DNA of 64,000 bases. Origin: Planotetraspora sp. A-T 1434. GTDB lineage: Bacteria; Actinomycetota; Actinomycetes; Streptosporangiales; Streptosporangiaceae. The translations under genes and the position numbers were made by a program. How positions within the stretch are numbered: the stretch's first letter is position 1; every line of letters begins with the position of its first letter. Under the pieces are notes generated by a model. The model saw only the letters and a program-made list of their open reading frames with translations, did no database searches and was not told where the DNA came from. This document shows positions 1 to 8,955 of the stretch, in pieces. The stretch lies in NCBI RefSeq assembly GCF_025420585.1, contig NZ_JAOEGB010000005.1:124001-188000 (forward strand), given 5' to 3'.

Positions 1-669
1 ACCGGGCCCGCGCCGCTGGGCAACCTGCCCGTGGCGGTGCATCTCTCGGAGACCGACGTGGACGCCTCGGGCCCGATGTCGCTGGCACTCACGCTGGCGT
101 CCGGCCTGACCGAGGAGGAGGCGGCGGGGGCGGTCGCGCTGACCCCGCCGGACGGCTGGACGGTGGAGCCCGCCACCGTGCCGTACGCGCTGTCCCCCGG
201 CGGCCACGCCCTCGTCTCCGTACGGCTCGCGCCGCCAGCCGGAGTCCGGGGCGGGCTCTACCTGCTCCGGGCCACGACCGAGTTCGGCGGGCAGGCCTAC
301 GAGGACGTGACCCGCCTCCACGTCGGCGGCCGTCACGCCATCGGGCCGGAAGTGTCGCTGGAGGGCCTGGGCGATCCGCCGTTCGTACGGCTGCGGCCGG
401 GCGGCGAGGCGGAGATCGTCGTGCGGCTCCAGTCGGGGGCGCTGTCCCCGATGTCCGTCCAGGCGCAGCTGATCAGCCCCTGGCACACCTTCGAGCTGTT
501 CCCCGGCTGGAACACCGGAGTCGTCGTGCCGGCGGAGGGAGAGGCCGAGGTCCGCTTCGCCGTGCGGCCTCCGAAGGGAGCCAGGCCCGGCCGCTGGTGG
601 GCCGTCGTGAAACTCGCCGCCGCCGGTTGGCTCCACTACACCGACACGATCGAGGTCGAGGTGCTCTGA
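1..669 (+). CDS. C-terminal part of a beta-sandwich (NEW3-like) protein, 5' end outside window
   Basis: The frame is open from base 1 and stops at 667-669, so about 222 C-terminal residues are visible. They form two similar halves rich in Val, Gly and Pro with a pattern of a Pro-Pro-x-Gly-Trp turn, a Leu-x-Pro-Gly-Gly turn and a Gly-x-Tyr-x-Leu strand, as in NPCBM-associated NEW3 or other Ig-like domains found at the C-terminus of actinobacterial glycosidases and secreted proteins. No catalytic motif is in the visible part. A GTG at 31 could serve as a start but the frame continues upstream without a stop. The assignment to NEW3 is from sequence feel only; the protein's main function is unknown. 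Confidence 0.5.
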   Translation, partial: TGPAPLGNLPVAVHLSETDVDASGPMSLALTLASGLTEEEAAGAVALTPPDGWTVEPATVPYALSPGGHALVSVRLAPPAGVRGGLYLLRATTEFGGQAYEDVTRLHVGGRHAIGPEVSLEGLGDPPFVRLRPGGEAEIVVRLQSGALSPMSVQAQLISPWHTFELFPGWNTGVVVPAEGEAEVRFAVRPPKGARPGRWWAVVKLAAAGWLHYTDTIEVEVL

Positions 670-751
670 CCCGGCGTTCAGCTGGGATTTCACGCCAAAG
701 CGACGCTCCCGCGACGGTCGAAGACGGACATTTCGGGGCAGGGACTAGGGC

Positions 752-2218
752 ATGGGACGGCAGCTCAGCGCGCTGGACGCGCAGTTCCTCAACTTCGAGA
801 CCGCCACGAACCTCGCCCACATCGCGGGGCTCACGATCCTCGACCCCTCCACGGCTCCCGGCGGGGCGGTCACCCGCGACGGCCTGGTCGGCCTGCTGAG
901 CAAGCGGCTCCACCTCGCTCCGCCGCTCCGCCGCCGTCTGGTGGAGGTTCCCCTGGGGCTCGACCACCCCTACTGGGCCGAAGACCAGGATGTGGACTTC
1001 GACTACCACGTCCGGGAGATCGCGCTGCCGCCGCCCGGTGACGACCACCAGCTCGCCGCGCTGGTCGCACGGCTGCACGGGACGCGCCTGGACCGGCGGC
1101 GGCCCCTGTGGGAGCTCGACCTCATCCACGGGCTGGCCGAGGGCCGGGTGGCCGTCTACACCAAGGTCCACCACTCGGCCATCGACGGGGTGACCGGCGC
1201 GGAGGTGCTGGCCGCGCTCATGGACTTCACGCCGGAGCCCCGCGAGGTCCCGCCGCCGGAGGAGCCCGTCGACGTCCCCATCTGGGAGTCGGCGGAACGT
1301 GCGCCCGACGCGGTCGAGATGATCATCCGAGGTGTCGGCCGCCTCCTGGAGAACCCTGTCGCCCTGGTGCGTTTCGTCGCGGGCGCGGTGCCGCGACTCG
1401 ACGAGGTGCCGATCGTCTCCCAGATCCCCGGCGCGGGGCTCATCTCCCGGCTCATCCGCGGCGGCGGCACCGACCTGCCCGATCTGCCGCGCATGGCCGT
1501 GCCGCGGACGCCGTTCTCCGGGCCGATCTCGCCCCATCGCCGGTTCGCGTTCGGAACGCTGCCGCTCGACGAGGTCAAGCGTGTCAAGAACTCCTTCGGC
1601 GTCACCGTTAACGACGTCGTCATGGCGCTGTGCGCGGCGGCCCTGCGCCGCTGGCTGGCGAAGCGTGACGAGCTGCCCCGCCTTCCATTGGTCGTCGGCA
1701 TCCCCGTCTCGACCAGGGGCGAGCTTCCCAATGACTTCCTGGCGAACGAGGTCACGCTGGCGATGACCGCGATCCCCACCGACATCGCCGACCCGGAGGC
1801 CCGGCTGAGAGCGGTGAGCCAGGCCATGAAGCTGGTCAAGGAACGGTTCGCGGCGGCCCCGGCGACCTGGCTGCTGGAGTTCAGCCAGGCCATGCCCGCG
1901 GCGCTCAGCGCGCTCGCCGACCGGGCGGCCTTCCGGCTCGCGTCCCGGACCGCGCCCGCCATGAACCTGGTGATCTCCAACGTTCCCGGGCCGCAGTCGC
2001 CGCTCTACATCTGCGGCGGGCGGGTCGTCGCGCAATATCCCATGTCGGTGATCACCGACGTGAGCGGCGGGATCAACATCACGGTGTTCTCCTACAACGG
2101 GTCACTCGACTTCGGCATCGTCGTCGACCGCGAGATGGTCCCCGACGTGTGGGACCTCATCGACTACCTGCGCGACGCCCTGTCCGAGCTGACGACCCTC
2201 GCGGAGCACGAGTCGTGA
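752..2218 (+). CDS. wax ester synthase / diacylglycerol acyltransferase (WS/DGAT family)
   Basis: A 488-residue member of the bacterial WS/DGAT family, which transfers an acyl group from acyl-CoA to a fatty alcohol or diacylglycerol to make wax esters or triacylglycerol. The active-site motif HHxxxDG is intact (His140-His141-Ser-Ala-Ile-Asp145-Gly146), and the upstream PLWE motif lies at about 118-121. The C-terminal half carries the conserved region with an Asn-Val-Pro-Gly-Pro motif near residue 413. Length is normal (450-500). Start ATG at 752 is the only good one; the RBS is weak. It is followed only 31 bp later by the converging kinase gene. Many actinomycetes carry several paralogues, so the physiological acceptor cannot be told. 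Confidence 0.93.
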   Translation: MGRQLSALDAQFLNFETATNLAHIAGLTILDPSTAPGGAVTRDGLVGLLSKRLHLAPPLRRRLVEVPLGLDHPYWAEDQDVDFDYHVREIALPPPGDDHQLAALVARLHGTRLDRRRPLWELDLIHGLAEGRVAVYTKVHHSAIDGVTGAEVLAALMDFTPEPREVPPPEEPVDVPIWESAERAPDAVEMIIRGVGRLLENPVALVRFVAGAVPRLDEVPIVSQIPGAGLISRLIRGGGTDLPDLPRMAVPRTPFSGPISPHRRFAFGTLPLDEVKRVKNSFGVTVNDVVMALCAAALRRWLAKRDELPRLPLVVGIPVSTRGELPNDFLANEVTLAMTAIPTDIADPEARLRAVSQAMKLVKERFAAAPATWLLEFSQAMPAALSALADRAAFRLASRTAPAMNLVISNVPGPQSPLYICGGRVVAQYPMSVITDVSGGINITVFSYNGSLDFGIVVDREMVPDVWDLIDYLRDALSELTTLAEHES

Positions 2219-2249
2219 GGCCGCCAGAGGCATGACCTGCCAGGTTCGG

Positions 2250-4154
2250 CTAGCCGGGACCAGCGGCGCCGAAGGCGCTGCCGGTCGTGTCCTTGCCCGC
2301 CACGTGGCCGAGGCACCGGTAGGCCCGCGACCCGGCGGCGAAGCGGGCCGCGCTCGGCGGGAGCACCGTGACGTCCCACCGGTCCGGTGACACCGTACGG
2401 GCCGCGCCGGTCCGCGACTTGAGCAGGACGGCCATCGTGCACAGCCCGGCCACCGTGGGGTGCCTGGACACCGCGTACTCGTCGCTCGTGGTCAGGTCGT
2501 CCGGGAGCGGAGCGATGGCGAAGGTCTCCCAGGTGTGCGCGCCGGCGCAGGGGAGCGGCCGGGCCGTCACGTCGCCGCCGATCGAGACCGGTCCCGCCCA
2601 GCATTCCGGCTTGGCGACGCAGGCCGCGCCCGCCCCGGCGACCGACGCGGCGGGGCAGCCGTCCGTGCGGACCGGCACGCCGAGGCGGCCGGCGGCCGCG
2701 GTCACGTCCGGCGCGGCCGTACGGCCCTGTGAAGTCCGGCCCTGTGAAGTCCGGCTCTGTGCCGTCCCGGTCGGCTCAGCGGACGGTGTCGTCCGGGGGT
2801 CCCCGTCGCCACGCGCTATCACGACGATCCCGGCGGTGAGCAGCAGAGCGAAGACCGCCGCGACCGCCGCGAAGGCGAAAGAGTGGCGGGACGCGCCCGC
2901 GGGACGCGTGGTCACCCCACTGCGCCCGGTCCCGAGGCCGCCAGGGGGCGCGGACGCCACCAGGCGGCCCGAGGGGGCGAGGTGGTTGTGCGGGGCGAGG
3001 TGGTGGGGCGGGGTCAGATGGCCGGGTGCGGACAGGTGACTCGGTGGCGGGAGGTGCGCCGGCGGTGCCGGGTGGCCGGGTCCGGCCAGGGCGTTGGGCT
3101 CGGTCATCGCCCTCCGCACGTCGGGCACGGCCGCCGCTCCGTGCCGGCCGCCCGGGCTGGTGACGGCGTAACGCGGCGGCGCCGCCCCCGGGCCGTCCGG
3201 CCCGGAGGGCCGCCACTGCTCCGGCGCCGCTCCTCCGGAGGTGTCCGCCCCCCAGGACAGCGGGGAACCGAGCGACCTCGGGTCGGGCACAGCGGCCGGA
3301 TGACCGGGACGGGCGGACCCGTCGATGTCGAGGGCGGCCAGGGCGTCCCGCAGCCCGGCGGCGGTCGGGATGCGCTGCCCGGGGTCACTGGCCATGCCAT
3401 GCCGCAGCACGTCGGTCAGCGCGGACGGCACGCCGGGGATGTCCGGGATGGGCCGCCGATGCAGCGCCATGATGACGGCGATGTTGACCACGCCGCTCTC
3501 CGGGAAGCGCGGCGGCCTGCCGTACAGGAGGGCGTAGAGGGTCGCGGCCAGCGCGTAGACGTCACCGGCGGCCGTGGGCTCGGAGAGGTCGAACGCCTCC
3601 GGCGGGGCGTAGGCGGGCGTGAGCGACTCCCGCGTCACCGAGACCTCGCCCTGTGCCGTGCCGCCCTGCGCGGGCATCGTGGCCAGCCCGAAGTCGGACA
3701 GCGCCACCAGCCCATAGGAGTTGATCAGGATGTTGGCGGGCTTGACGTCCCGGTGCAGCACTCCGGTGGCGTGGGCGGCGGCCAGCGCGTCGGCGATCTT
3801 GATGCCGATGTCCCGCACCTCGCGCACGCTCAGCGGTCCATGCCTCTTCAGCCGATCCGCCAGTGACCCGCCCGGGCACAGCTCCAGCACCATGTACGGC
3901 CGGCCGTCCGAGAGCACGCCCGCGTCGTAGACGTCGGCCACGTGAGGGTGCCCCGACAGCGCCCCCGCCGACGTGACCTCGCGCATGAAACGGCGCCGGT
4001 CCCGGTCGGAGACCAGCACCCGGTTGTCGATCTTGAGGGCGACCTCACGGCCGACCGCGAGCTGCCGGGCGCGGTAGACGATTCCGAACCCGCCCTGACC
4101 GAGGATGCCGAGCACCTCGTAGCCCGGAACCAGCGGCCCGCCCGCCTCGTCCAC
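2250..4154 (-). CDS. membrane-bound serine/threonine protein kinase
   Basis: Hanks-type kinase of about 634 residues. From the chosen start: glycine loop Gly-Gln-Gly-Gly-Phe-Gly at 19-24, ATP lysine in Ala-Leu-Lys at 41, catalytic His-Arg-Asp at 134-136, Asp-Phe-Gly at 154-156, all intact. After the kinase domain comes a long low-complexity Pro/His/Gly/Ala linker, one transmembrane helix near residues 425-448, and an extracytoplasmic tail of about 180 residues with six cysteines, probably a sensor. A 15-bp duplication in the linker (about 2726-2760) gives repeated Arg-Thr-Ser-Gln-Gly. Start choice: GTG at 4154 has GGAGG eight bases upstream and puts the kinase core at the N-terminus as usual; the frame stays open to a GTG at 4340 but without an RBS and across 16-bp repeats. 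Confidence 0.9.
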   Translation of the reverse strand: MDEAGGPLVPGYEVLGILGQGGFGIVYRARQLAVGREVALKIDNRVLVSDRDRRRFMREVTSAGALSGHPHVADVYDAGVLSDGRPYMVLELCPGGSLADRLKRHGPLSVREVRDIGIKIADALAAAHATGVLHRDVKPANILINSYGLVALSDFGLATMPAQGGTAQGEVSVTRESLTPAYAPPEAFDLSEPTAAGDVYALAATLYALLYGRPPRFPESGVVNIAVIMALHRRPIPDIPGVPSALTDVLRHGMASDPGQRIPTAAGLRDALAALDIDGSARPGHPAAVPDPRSLGSPLSWGADTSGGAAPEQWRPSGPDGPGAAPPRYAVTSPGGRHGAAAVPDVRRAMTEPNALAGPGHPAPPAHLPPPSHLSAPGHLTPPHHLAPHNHLAPSGRLVASAPPGGLGTGRSGVTTRPAGASRHSFAFAAVAAVFALLLTAGIVVIARGDGDPRTTPSAEPTGTAQSRTSQGRTSQGRTAAPDVTAAAGRLGVPVRTDGCPAASVAGAGAACVAKPECWAGPVSIGGDVTARPLPCAGAHTWETFAIAPLPDDLTTSDEYAVSRHPTVAGLCTMAVLLKSRTGAARTVSPDRWDVTVLPPSAARFAAGSRAYRCLGHVAGKDTTGSAFGAAGPG

Positions 4155-4167
4155 CTCTGCCACCTCC

Positions 4168-4215
4168 AGACCGGGCTGCCTTAAGACCGGGCTGCCTTGA
4201 GACCGGGCTGCCTTG
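4168..4215. repeat. three perfect-period 16-bp tandem repeats upstream of the kinase gene
   Basis: Three copies of AGACCGGGCTGCCTT plus one base (A or G) lie at 4168-4183, 4184-4199 and 4200-4215. A 16-bp unit is not a multiple of three, so copy-number change would shift any upstream reading frame; this supports a translation start downstream of it. The repeat would lie in the kinase mRNA leader. Confidence 0.85.
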
Positions 4216-4320
4216 AGATTGGGCGAATCCCGCGTCCGGCACATTACCGGAGAGATCGCCCGGTCGATCGTTTTCCGGCCCGGCGGACTGCCCGTCACGG
4301 TCCCGGTCACGGGCCCGGGC

Positions 4321-4344
4321 GTGGACACGGGCGTGGACACGGGC
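4321..4344. repeat. 12-bp tandem duplication
   Basis: GTGGACACGGGC occurs twice in direct succession, in the divergent promoter region between the kinase and TetR genes. One of several 12-bp minisatellites in this window. Confidence 0.75.
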
Positions 4345-4417
4345 GATGCCGGCCGGGGCAGGAGCGCGGCGTGTCATGACCGGCCGGGACCGGGAGCGGG
4401 CATCCTATGCTGACTGC

Positions 4418-5002
4418 ATGGCGGGCACAGCGGAGCGAGGCCGGAGCCCGGAGCGGCGGCGGCAGTTGCTCGACGCGGCCGACCGGGTCATCCGCAGGGA
4501 GGGCCCGGAGGCGTCGATGGCCGCCATAGCGGCGGAGGCGGGGATCACCAAGCCCATCCTCTACCGGCACTTCGGCGACAAGAGCGGCCTCTACCAGGCG
4601 CTCGCCGAGCGGCACACCCGCGTCGTGATCAACCTGCTGCGCCCCGAGTTCGCCAAGCCGAGGGCCGACCTGCGGGTCCGGGCGCAGGCGACTATCAACG
4701 CCTACCTCGACACGATCTCGGTCAACCTGAACCTGTACCGGTTCCTGTTCCACCGGGCCAGCGCGGAGGACAGCCGCACGCACACGCAGATGGCGGCCAT
4801 CGTCCGGAGCCTCGGTGAGGAGCTGGGGGCCGTCTTCGCCGAGGAGGGCGTGGCCGACCCCGTGCGCGCCCAGGTGCTCGGGCACGCCTTCGTCGGAATG
4901 GTCCAGGCCATCGGGGACTGGTGGCTGGAGAATTGCGACGTCGACCGCGCCACCGTGGTCGAGGGCCTCGCCGACGTCATCACCGCCGCCCTTAAGGTCT
5001 AG
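4418..5002 (+). CDS. TetR-family transcriptional regulator
   Basis: About 194 residues. Residues 14-60 form a typical TetR DNA-binding domain ending in the recognition helix and Tyr-Arg-His-Phe-Gly-Asp-Lys-Ser motif (Lys-Pro-Ile-Leu-Tyr-Arg-His-Phe). The C-terminal domain is helical with Asn-Leu-Tyr-Arg-Phe-Leu, as in regulators of lipid or small-molecule metabolism; its ligand is unknown. I chose ATG 4418 because a -10-like TATGCT lies about 6 bases upstream, the arrangement of a leaderless actinobacterial mRNA; an upstream in-frame ATG at 4346 would add a basic tail without homology features. It is divergent from the kinase gene. Confidence 0.88.
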   Translation: MAGTAERGRSPERRRQLLDAADRVIRREGPEASMAAIAAEAGITKPILYRHFGDKSGLYQALAERHTRVVINLLRPEFAKPRADLRVRAQATINAYLDTISVNLNLYRFLFHRASAEDSRTHTQMAAIVRSLGEELGAVFAEEGVADPVRAQVLGHAFVGMVQAIGDWWLENCDVDRATVVEGLADVITAALKV

Positions 5003-5019
5003 CCGCACACCGCTTGGTG

Positions 5020-5137
5020 GTGATCACGCACAGGTTCCGCGACCCGGCGGCCGGCCTGCCCGCACGCCGAACGTGATCATGCACGGATTCCCTGGACCCG
5101 TGGCGGGCCTGCGCGGAAGCCGTACGTGATCATGCGG
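5020..5137 (+). repeat. three-unit array of the GTGATCATGCAC repeat, 53-bp period
   Basis: Boxes start at 5020 (GTGATCACGCAC), 5073 (GTGATCATGCAC) and 5126 (GTGATCATGCGG), exactly 53 bp apart. Each of the first two boxes is followed by a related spacer that begins RGRTTCC and contains GGCCTGC or GGGCCTGC. Lies in the 287-bp gap between the TetR gene and the DUF3311 gene. See the finding on this repeat family. Confidence 0.85.
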
Positions 5138-5223
5138 CAAGGCGGCGTCGCCGTCGGGGGAGAGCGAAGGGCCGCGGTAGGCGCGATGTCGCTCGGCGCG
5201 ACAACCCGACCGTTCGGCGATCG

Positions 5224-5265
5224 GTGATATCACGGCTACATTGGTGACTTTTACGCTGCGAGTCA
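5224..5265 (+). promoter_or_regulatory. palindromes in promoter region of the permease operon
   Basis: A perfect 10-bp palindrome GTGATATCAC sits at 5224-5233, and a TGACT-N11-AGTCA inverted repeat at 5245-5265, both just upstream of the TTG start at 5290. They are candidate operator sites for a regulator of the DUF3311-SSS pair. No -35/-10 pair is clear enough to state. Confidence 0.4.
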
Positions 5266-5289
5266 ACCCGTGTCCGATAGGAGAGTGCG

Positions 5290-5493
5290 TTGACCACGCC
5301 CCGCACTGATCGCAGCCCATGGAACTGGCTGCTCCTGGTCGCGATCATCATTCCGCTCATCCCGCCGCTGTTCAACGCCGTGGAGCCGCGGCTCTTCGGC
5401 ATCCCGTTGTTCTACTGGCTCCAGCTCGCCTTCATCCTCATCGGTGTCACGGCCACCACGGTCGTGTACCGCATGACGAGGAGGGGCCGATGA
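5290..5493 (+). CDS. DUF3311 small membrane protein (permease partner)
   Basis: A 67-residue protein with two transmembrane helices (about 12-28 and 40-58) separated by a loop with Glu-Pro-Arg-Leu-Phe-Gly-Ile-Pro. This matches DUF3311, a family almost always encoded next to an SSS-family sodium:solute symporter, and its stop overlaps the next gene's start as ATGA, so the two are translationally coupled. The start is TTG at 5290, supported by AGGAGAG 6-8 bases upstream. Likely an accessory subunit of the transporter; the exact role of the family is not established. Confidence 0.88.
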   Translation: MTTPRTDRSPWNWLLLVAIIIPLIPPLFNAVEPRLFGIPLFYWLQLAFILIGVTATTVVYRMTRRGR

Positions 5494-7076
5494 CCACCGA
5501 GATCATCGTCTTCGCCGTCCTGTTCCTCCTGGTCAGCGGCATGGGGTTCGTCGCCTCCCGCTGGCGGCGGCCGGACGACCTCGCCAGCCTGCACGAATGG
5601 GGGCTCGGCGGCCGCAGCTTCGGCTCGTGGATCACCTGGTTCCTCATCGGCGGTGACCTCTACACGGCCTACACGTTCGTGGCCGTCCCGGCCCTGCTGT
5701 TCGGCGCCGGCGCGACGGGGTTCTTCGCCGTGCCGTACACGGTGATCACCTATCCGATCGTGTTCCTCGTGCTGATCCGGCTGTGGTCGGTGTCCCACGT
5801 GCACGGGCTCGTCACGCCGGCCGACTTCGTGCGGGCCAGGTTCGGCTCGCCGACGCTGGCGCTGCTCATCGCGATCACCGGCATCGTGGCGACCATGCCC
5901 TACATCGCGCTGCAGCTCGTCGGCATCGAGGCGGTCCTGAAGACGATGGGGGTGGGGGGCGACCTGCCACTGATCATCGCTTTCGCGATCCTGGCGGCGT
6001 ACACCTACAAGTCGGGGCTCCGCGCGCCCGCCCTCATCGCGTTCGTCAAGGACGCCCTGATCTACATCGTCATCCTCGCCGCGATCATCTACATCCCGGC
6101 CAAACTCGGCGGCCTGGGCGCGATCTTCGACGCGGCCAAGGAGAAGTTCGACGCGACCCCCGCCCCCGGCGACGGCGTCCTGCTCAACGCCAACAACCAG
6201 TTGCAGTACGTCACGCTCGCCTTGGGCTCGGCGCTGGCGCTGTTCCTCTACCCCCACAGCGTCACGGGCGTCCTCGCGGCGAAGAACCGGGACGTGATCA
6301 AGCGGAACATGTCCGCGCTGCCCGCCTACAGCCTGCTGCTCGGCCTGATCGCGCTGCTCGGCTACATGGCCATCGCCGCCGGGATCAAGCCCATCGGCAA
6401 GGACGTGAACACGGTCGTCCCGCAGTTGTTCGACAAGATGTTCCCCGGCTGGTTCGCCGGGGTGGCCTTCGCCGCGATCGGCATCGGCGCGCTCGTACCC
6501 GCCGCCATCATGTCGATCGCCGCGGCGAACCTCTTCACCCGCAACATCTACCGGGAGTACATCAAGCGGGACGCCACGGACGCCCAGGAGGCCTCGGTCA
6601 GCAAGATCGCCTCGCTGGTCGTCAAGGTCGGCGCGGTGCTGTTCATCCTGCTCATCGACCCGCAGTTCTCGATCGACCTTCAGCTGATCGGCGGCGTGAT
6701 CATCCTCCAGACGCTCCCGTCGATCGGCCTCGGGCTGTTCACCCGCTGGTTCCACCGAGCGGGACTGATCGCCGGGTGGGTCGCCGGGATGGGCACGGGC
6801 GTGCTCCTGCTGTACAACATCGCCAACCCGGTCACCAACCACGCCCACTTCGGCGGGTCCGCGTTCCCGCTGGCGAAGCTCGGCCTGGACACCAAGGTCA
6901 CGATCTACGCCGGCTTCCTCGCGCTCATCGTCAACCTGGTCGTCGCCGTCCTCGGCACGGTGATCGCGCGGCTGGTCGACGCGGCCGACGGCCCCGACGC
7001 CACGCGCCCGGACGACTACTTCGCCGACCAGGGCGACCCCCGTGTCCACGACCTGGAGCTGGCCGGCTCCACCTGA
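5490..7076 (+). CDS. SSS-family sodium:solute symporter (monocarboxylate permease type)
   Basis: About 528 residues with 13 predicted hydrophobic segments, starting with the typical Leu-Gly-Gly-Arg-Ser-Phe-Gly region and Gly-Gly-Asp-x-Tyr-Thr-Ala-Tyr-Thr-Phe in the first helices, as in the MctP monocarboxylate permease group of the SSS family. A DUF3311 partner plus MctP-like symporter usually moves small organic acids such as lactate, pyruvate or acetate; the substrate here is inferred only. The start ATG at 5490 overlaps the DUF3311 stop by four bases. No acs or lactate gene lies nearby to fix the substrate. Confidence 0.88.
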   Translation: MTTEIIVFAVLFLLVSGMGFVASRWRRPDDLASLHEWGLGGRSFGSWITWFLIGGDLYTAYTFVAVPALLFGAGATGFFAVPYTVITYPIVFLVLIRLWSVSHVHGLVTPADFVRARFGSPTLALLIAITGIVATMPYIALQLVGIEAVLKTMGVGGDLPLIIAFAILAAYTYKSGLRAPALIAFVKDALIYIVILAAIIYIPAKLGGLGAIFDAAKEKFDATPAPGDGVLLNANNQLQYVTLALGSALALFLYPHSVTGVLAAKNRDVIKRNMSALPAYSLLLGLIALLGYMAIAAGIKPIGKDVNTVVPQLFDKMFPGWFAGVAFAAIGIGALVPAAIMSIAAANLFTRNIYREYIKRDATDAQEASVSKIASLVVKVGAVLFILLIDPQFSIDLQLIGGVIILQTLPSIGLGLFTRWFHRAGLIAGWVAGMGTGVLLLYNIANPVTNHAHFGGSAFPLAKLGLDTKVTIYAGFLALIVNLVVAVLGTVIARLVDAADGPDATRPDDYFADQGDPRVHDLELAGST

Positions 7077-7092
7077 CATCTCGTACGGCTCG

Positions 7093-7124
7093 CGCCCGGT
7101 TGTCCCCGGGGGGGCGACCGGGCG
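7093..7124. terminator. hairpin between converging genes
   Basis: CGCCCGGT (7093-7100) pairs with ACCGGGCG (7117-7124) around a 16-nt loop, 17 bases after the symporter stop. No U-run follows, as is common in high-GC actinobacteria. Confidence 0.5.
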
Positions 7125-7163
7125 GCCCGTTGAGAGCGTCTTGTTCCCGCTCCGCGAAGCGGC

Positions 7164-7180
7164 CCCCGGGCTGCCCGGGG
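7164..7180. terminator. second compact hairpin between converging genes
   Basis: CCCCGGG (7164-7170) and CCCGGGG (7174-7180) form a 7-bp stem with a 3-nt loop, just beyond the stop of the minus-strand hydrolase. With the previous hairpin it could terminate both converging transcripts. Confidence 0.5.
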
Positions 7181-7188
7181 ACGCGTGA

Positions 7189-8841
7189 TCAGCCCAGCAG
7201 GGGACGGGGGAGGAAGACGGCCGACGGGTAATCGGGGGTGTGGAGGATCTCCTGCTCGGAGGTGAACATCGTGGCCCCCAAGGGCAGGGGGTCGCCGGTG
7301 CCCGGGTTGCTGGCGATGCGGGGGTAGGCACCGCTCGCCACGTGCACCCGGATCCGGTGGCCGCGGCGGAACCGGTGCCCCATGGGCCACAGCTCCACCT
7401 CGACCCGGCGCACGCCGTTCTCGTCGGCCCCCTGGGCCGGGGTGAGACGGCGCACGCCCTCGCACACGTTCAGGGACGCGCCGTCGGGGTGGACGTCGCA
7501 GACCCGCACCACCATGTCGGTGTGCTGCCGGCTGGTGCGCACGAACAGCTCGGCCATCACCGGGCCGATCAGGTCGGTGTCCTCGGCCAGGGATTCCGAG
7601 GTGTAGACGAGCACGTCGCGCCGGGTCTCCAGCCGGCGGTTGTCGCGCGGCTCGGAGTTGCCGATCAGCACGGGGCCGCCGTAGACGGGGGTGGGATCGG
7701 CGGGGTCGTAGCGGTACCGGTCGGGCTCCGACTCGGCCGGGTTGGCCCGCGCGAGGGCGAAGCCCGGCTGCAGGTGCCAGCGCTCGAACCGGGTCCCCGG
7801 CAGCGGCCACTCGGGGTAGTCCCGCCACTCGCCGGCGCCCGTGATGTAGAGCCGGACCGGCGAGCGGCGCAGCCCCGAGGGGTCGCCCATCAGGTGGGCG
7901 CGGAACCATGTCAGCGCGTCCGCGTTGGCCACCCGCCCGTGCCGGATGTCGGCGTGATACCACGGCCCGATCGTCAGGTACGGCCGGCGTCCCGCCGCCC
8001 GCATGGCCGCGTAGTCCTTGAGCTGCCAGGGCAGGAAGACGTCGTACCAGCCGCCGGTCATGGTGACCTCTGCCGTCACCTGCCCCACGGTGGCCGAGAA
8101 GTCCCTCTTCTCCCAGTAGGGCGAGGAGGGGTCGGCGTGGTGGTTGAGCAGTTCCTGGAAGAACGGGAGCGGCCTGCCCGCCGAGACGAGGTCGAGCTCG
8201 GACAGCGGGCGGCCGGAGGTCACGGCCCGCCGCGTCCGCCAGGGGGCCGTGAGCGCGGCCATGCCGCCGAAGCGGCCCTCCATGTGGGCGGTCAGCGTGG
8301 TCCAGATCAGCGACGACTCCAGCGCGAAGGCCCCGCCGACGTAGGCGGCGTCGCGGAAGCACGAGGCGGCGACCTGGACGGCCATCGCCTTGAGGTCGGG
8401 CGTGTCCGCCGCGATCGCCCACTGGTTGTACCCGAGGTAGGACGGCCCGTGCATCGCGAAGGTCCCGCCCCACCACGGCTGCGCGCGCATCCACTCGACC
8501 GTCGCCAGGCCGTCCGCGTGCTCGTCGCCGAGGGGGTCGAGCAGGCCGCCCGAGCCGAAGCCGCCGCGGCAGCTCTGGATGAGCACCTGGAACCCGTGCC
8601 GGGCGAAGTTCCAGCCGTACATCCAGCCGAAGACCCCCGCCCGGCCGTATGGCGTGCGGATGAGGATCGTCGGCGGCCTGGTGACGCCGATCGGAGCATA
8701 GTGATCGGCCAGAAGGGCCACGCCGTCCGTCATCGGGACGGGGACGTCGCGTCTGACCCGCACGCGACGGCCCGGCAGGCCGTTCGGCCGGAGAGCCGGC
8801 AACCGGGGGACTGGCAACCGGGGTACGGGCAGGTACGCCAC
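7189..8841 (-). CDS. CocE/NonD-family alpha/beta hydrolase (X-Pro dipeptidyl-peptidase S15 type)
   Basis: A 550-residue serine hydrolase. The N-terminal alpha/beta domain carries the nucleophile in Gly-Pro-Ser134-Tyr-Leu-Gly and an oxyanion tyrosine in Arg-Thr-Pro-Tyr65-Gly-Arg; the Cys-Arg-Gly-Gly-Phe-Gly-Ser-Gly-Gly stretch at 91-99 is typical. The C-terminal half has the jelly-roll domain of the PepX_C type, ending in a His-containing Gly-His-Arg-Ile-Arg-Val-His-Val segment. Family members hydrolyse acyl esters or amides, including cocaine, glutaryl-7-ACA and X-Pro peptides; the substrate is unknown here. Start GTG 8841 has GGAGG four bases upstream. Residues 4-18 carry a short Pro-Val-Pro-Arg-Leu repeat. 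Stands alone, converging with the symporter. Confidence 0.9.
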   Translation of the reverse strand: MAYLPVPRLPVPRLPALRPNGLPGRRVRVRRDVPVPMTDGVALLADHYAPIGVTRPPTILIRTPYGRAGVFGWMYGWNFARHGFQVLIQSCRGGFGSGGLLDPLGDEHADGLATVEWMRAQPWWGGTFAMHGPSYLGYNQWAIAADTPDLKAMAVQVAASCFRDAAYVGGAFALESSLIWTTLTAHMEGRFGGMAALTAPWRTRRAVTSGRPLSELDLVSAGRPLPFFQELLNHHADPSSPYWEKRDFSATVGQVTAEVTMTGGWYDVFLPWQLKDYAAMRAAGRRPYLTIGPWYHADIRHGRVANADALTWFRAHLMGDPSGLRRSPVRLYITGAGEWRDYPEWPLPGTRFERWHLQPGFALARANPAESEPDRYRYDPADPTPVYGGPVLIGNSEPRDNRRLETRRDVLVYTSESLAEDTDLIGPVMAELFVRTSRQHTDMVVRVCDVHPDGASLNVCEGVRRLTPAQGADENGVRRVEVELWPMGHRFRRGHRIRVHVASGAYPRIASNPGTGDPLPLGATMFTSEQEILHTPDYPSAVFLPRPLLG

Positions 8842-8955
8842 GCCGCCTCCTTAACCTCTTGGTAACAGAATACCAATACTTCGTGTCACTTTGGGAGTTA
8901 TCCTCCCGTTTTGTCTCGTTGCATGATCGTGGCAGTGGCCGCTACCCTTGCTGGC

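Noticed and set aside
473-2035. 520-codon minus-strand frame over the WS/DGAT gene
   Set aside because: Shadow of a real gene with intact motifs on the plus strand; composition is biased, no start signal.
8918-8935. TTGCATGATCGTGG as another copy of the repeat box
   Set aside because: Only partial match to the inverted GTGCATGATCAC, single copy, and it lies in the trp promoter region.
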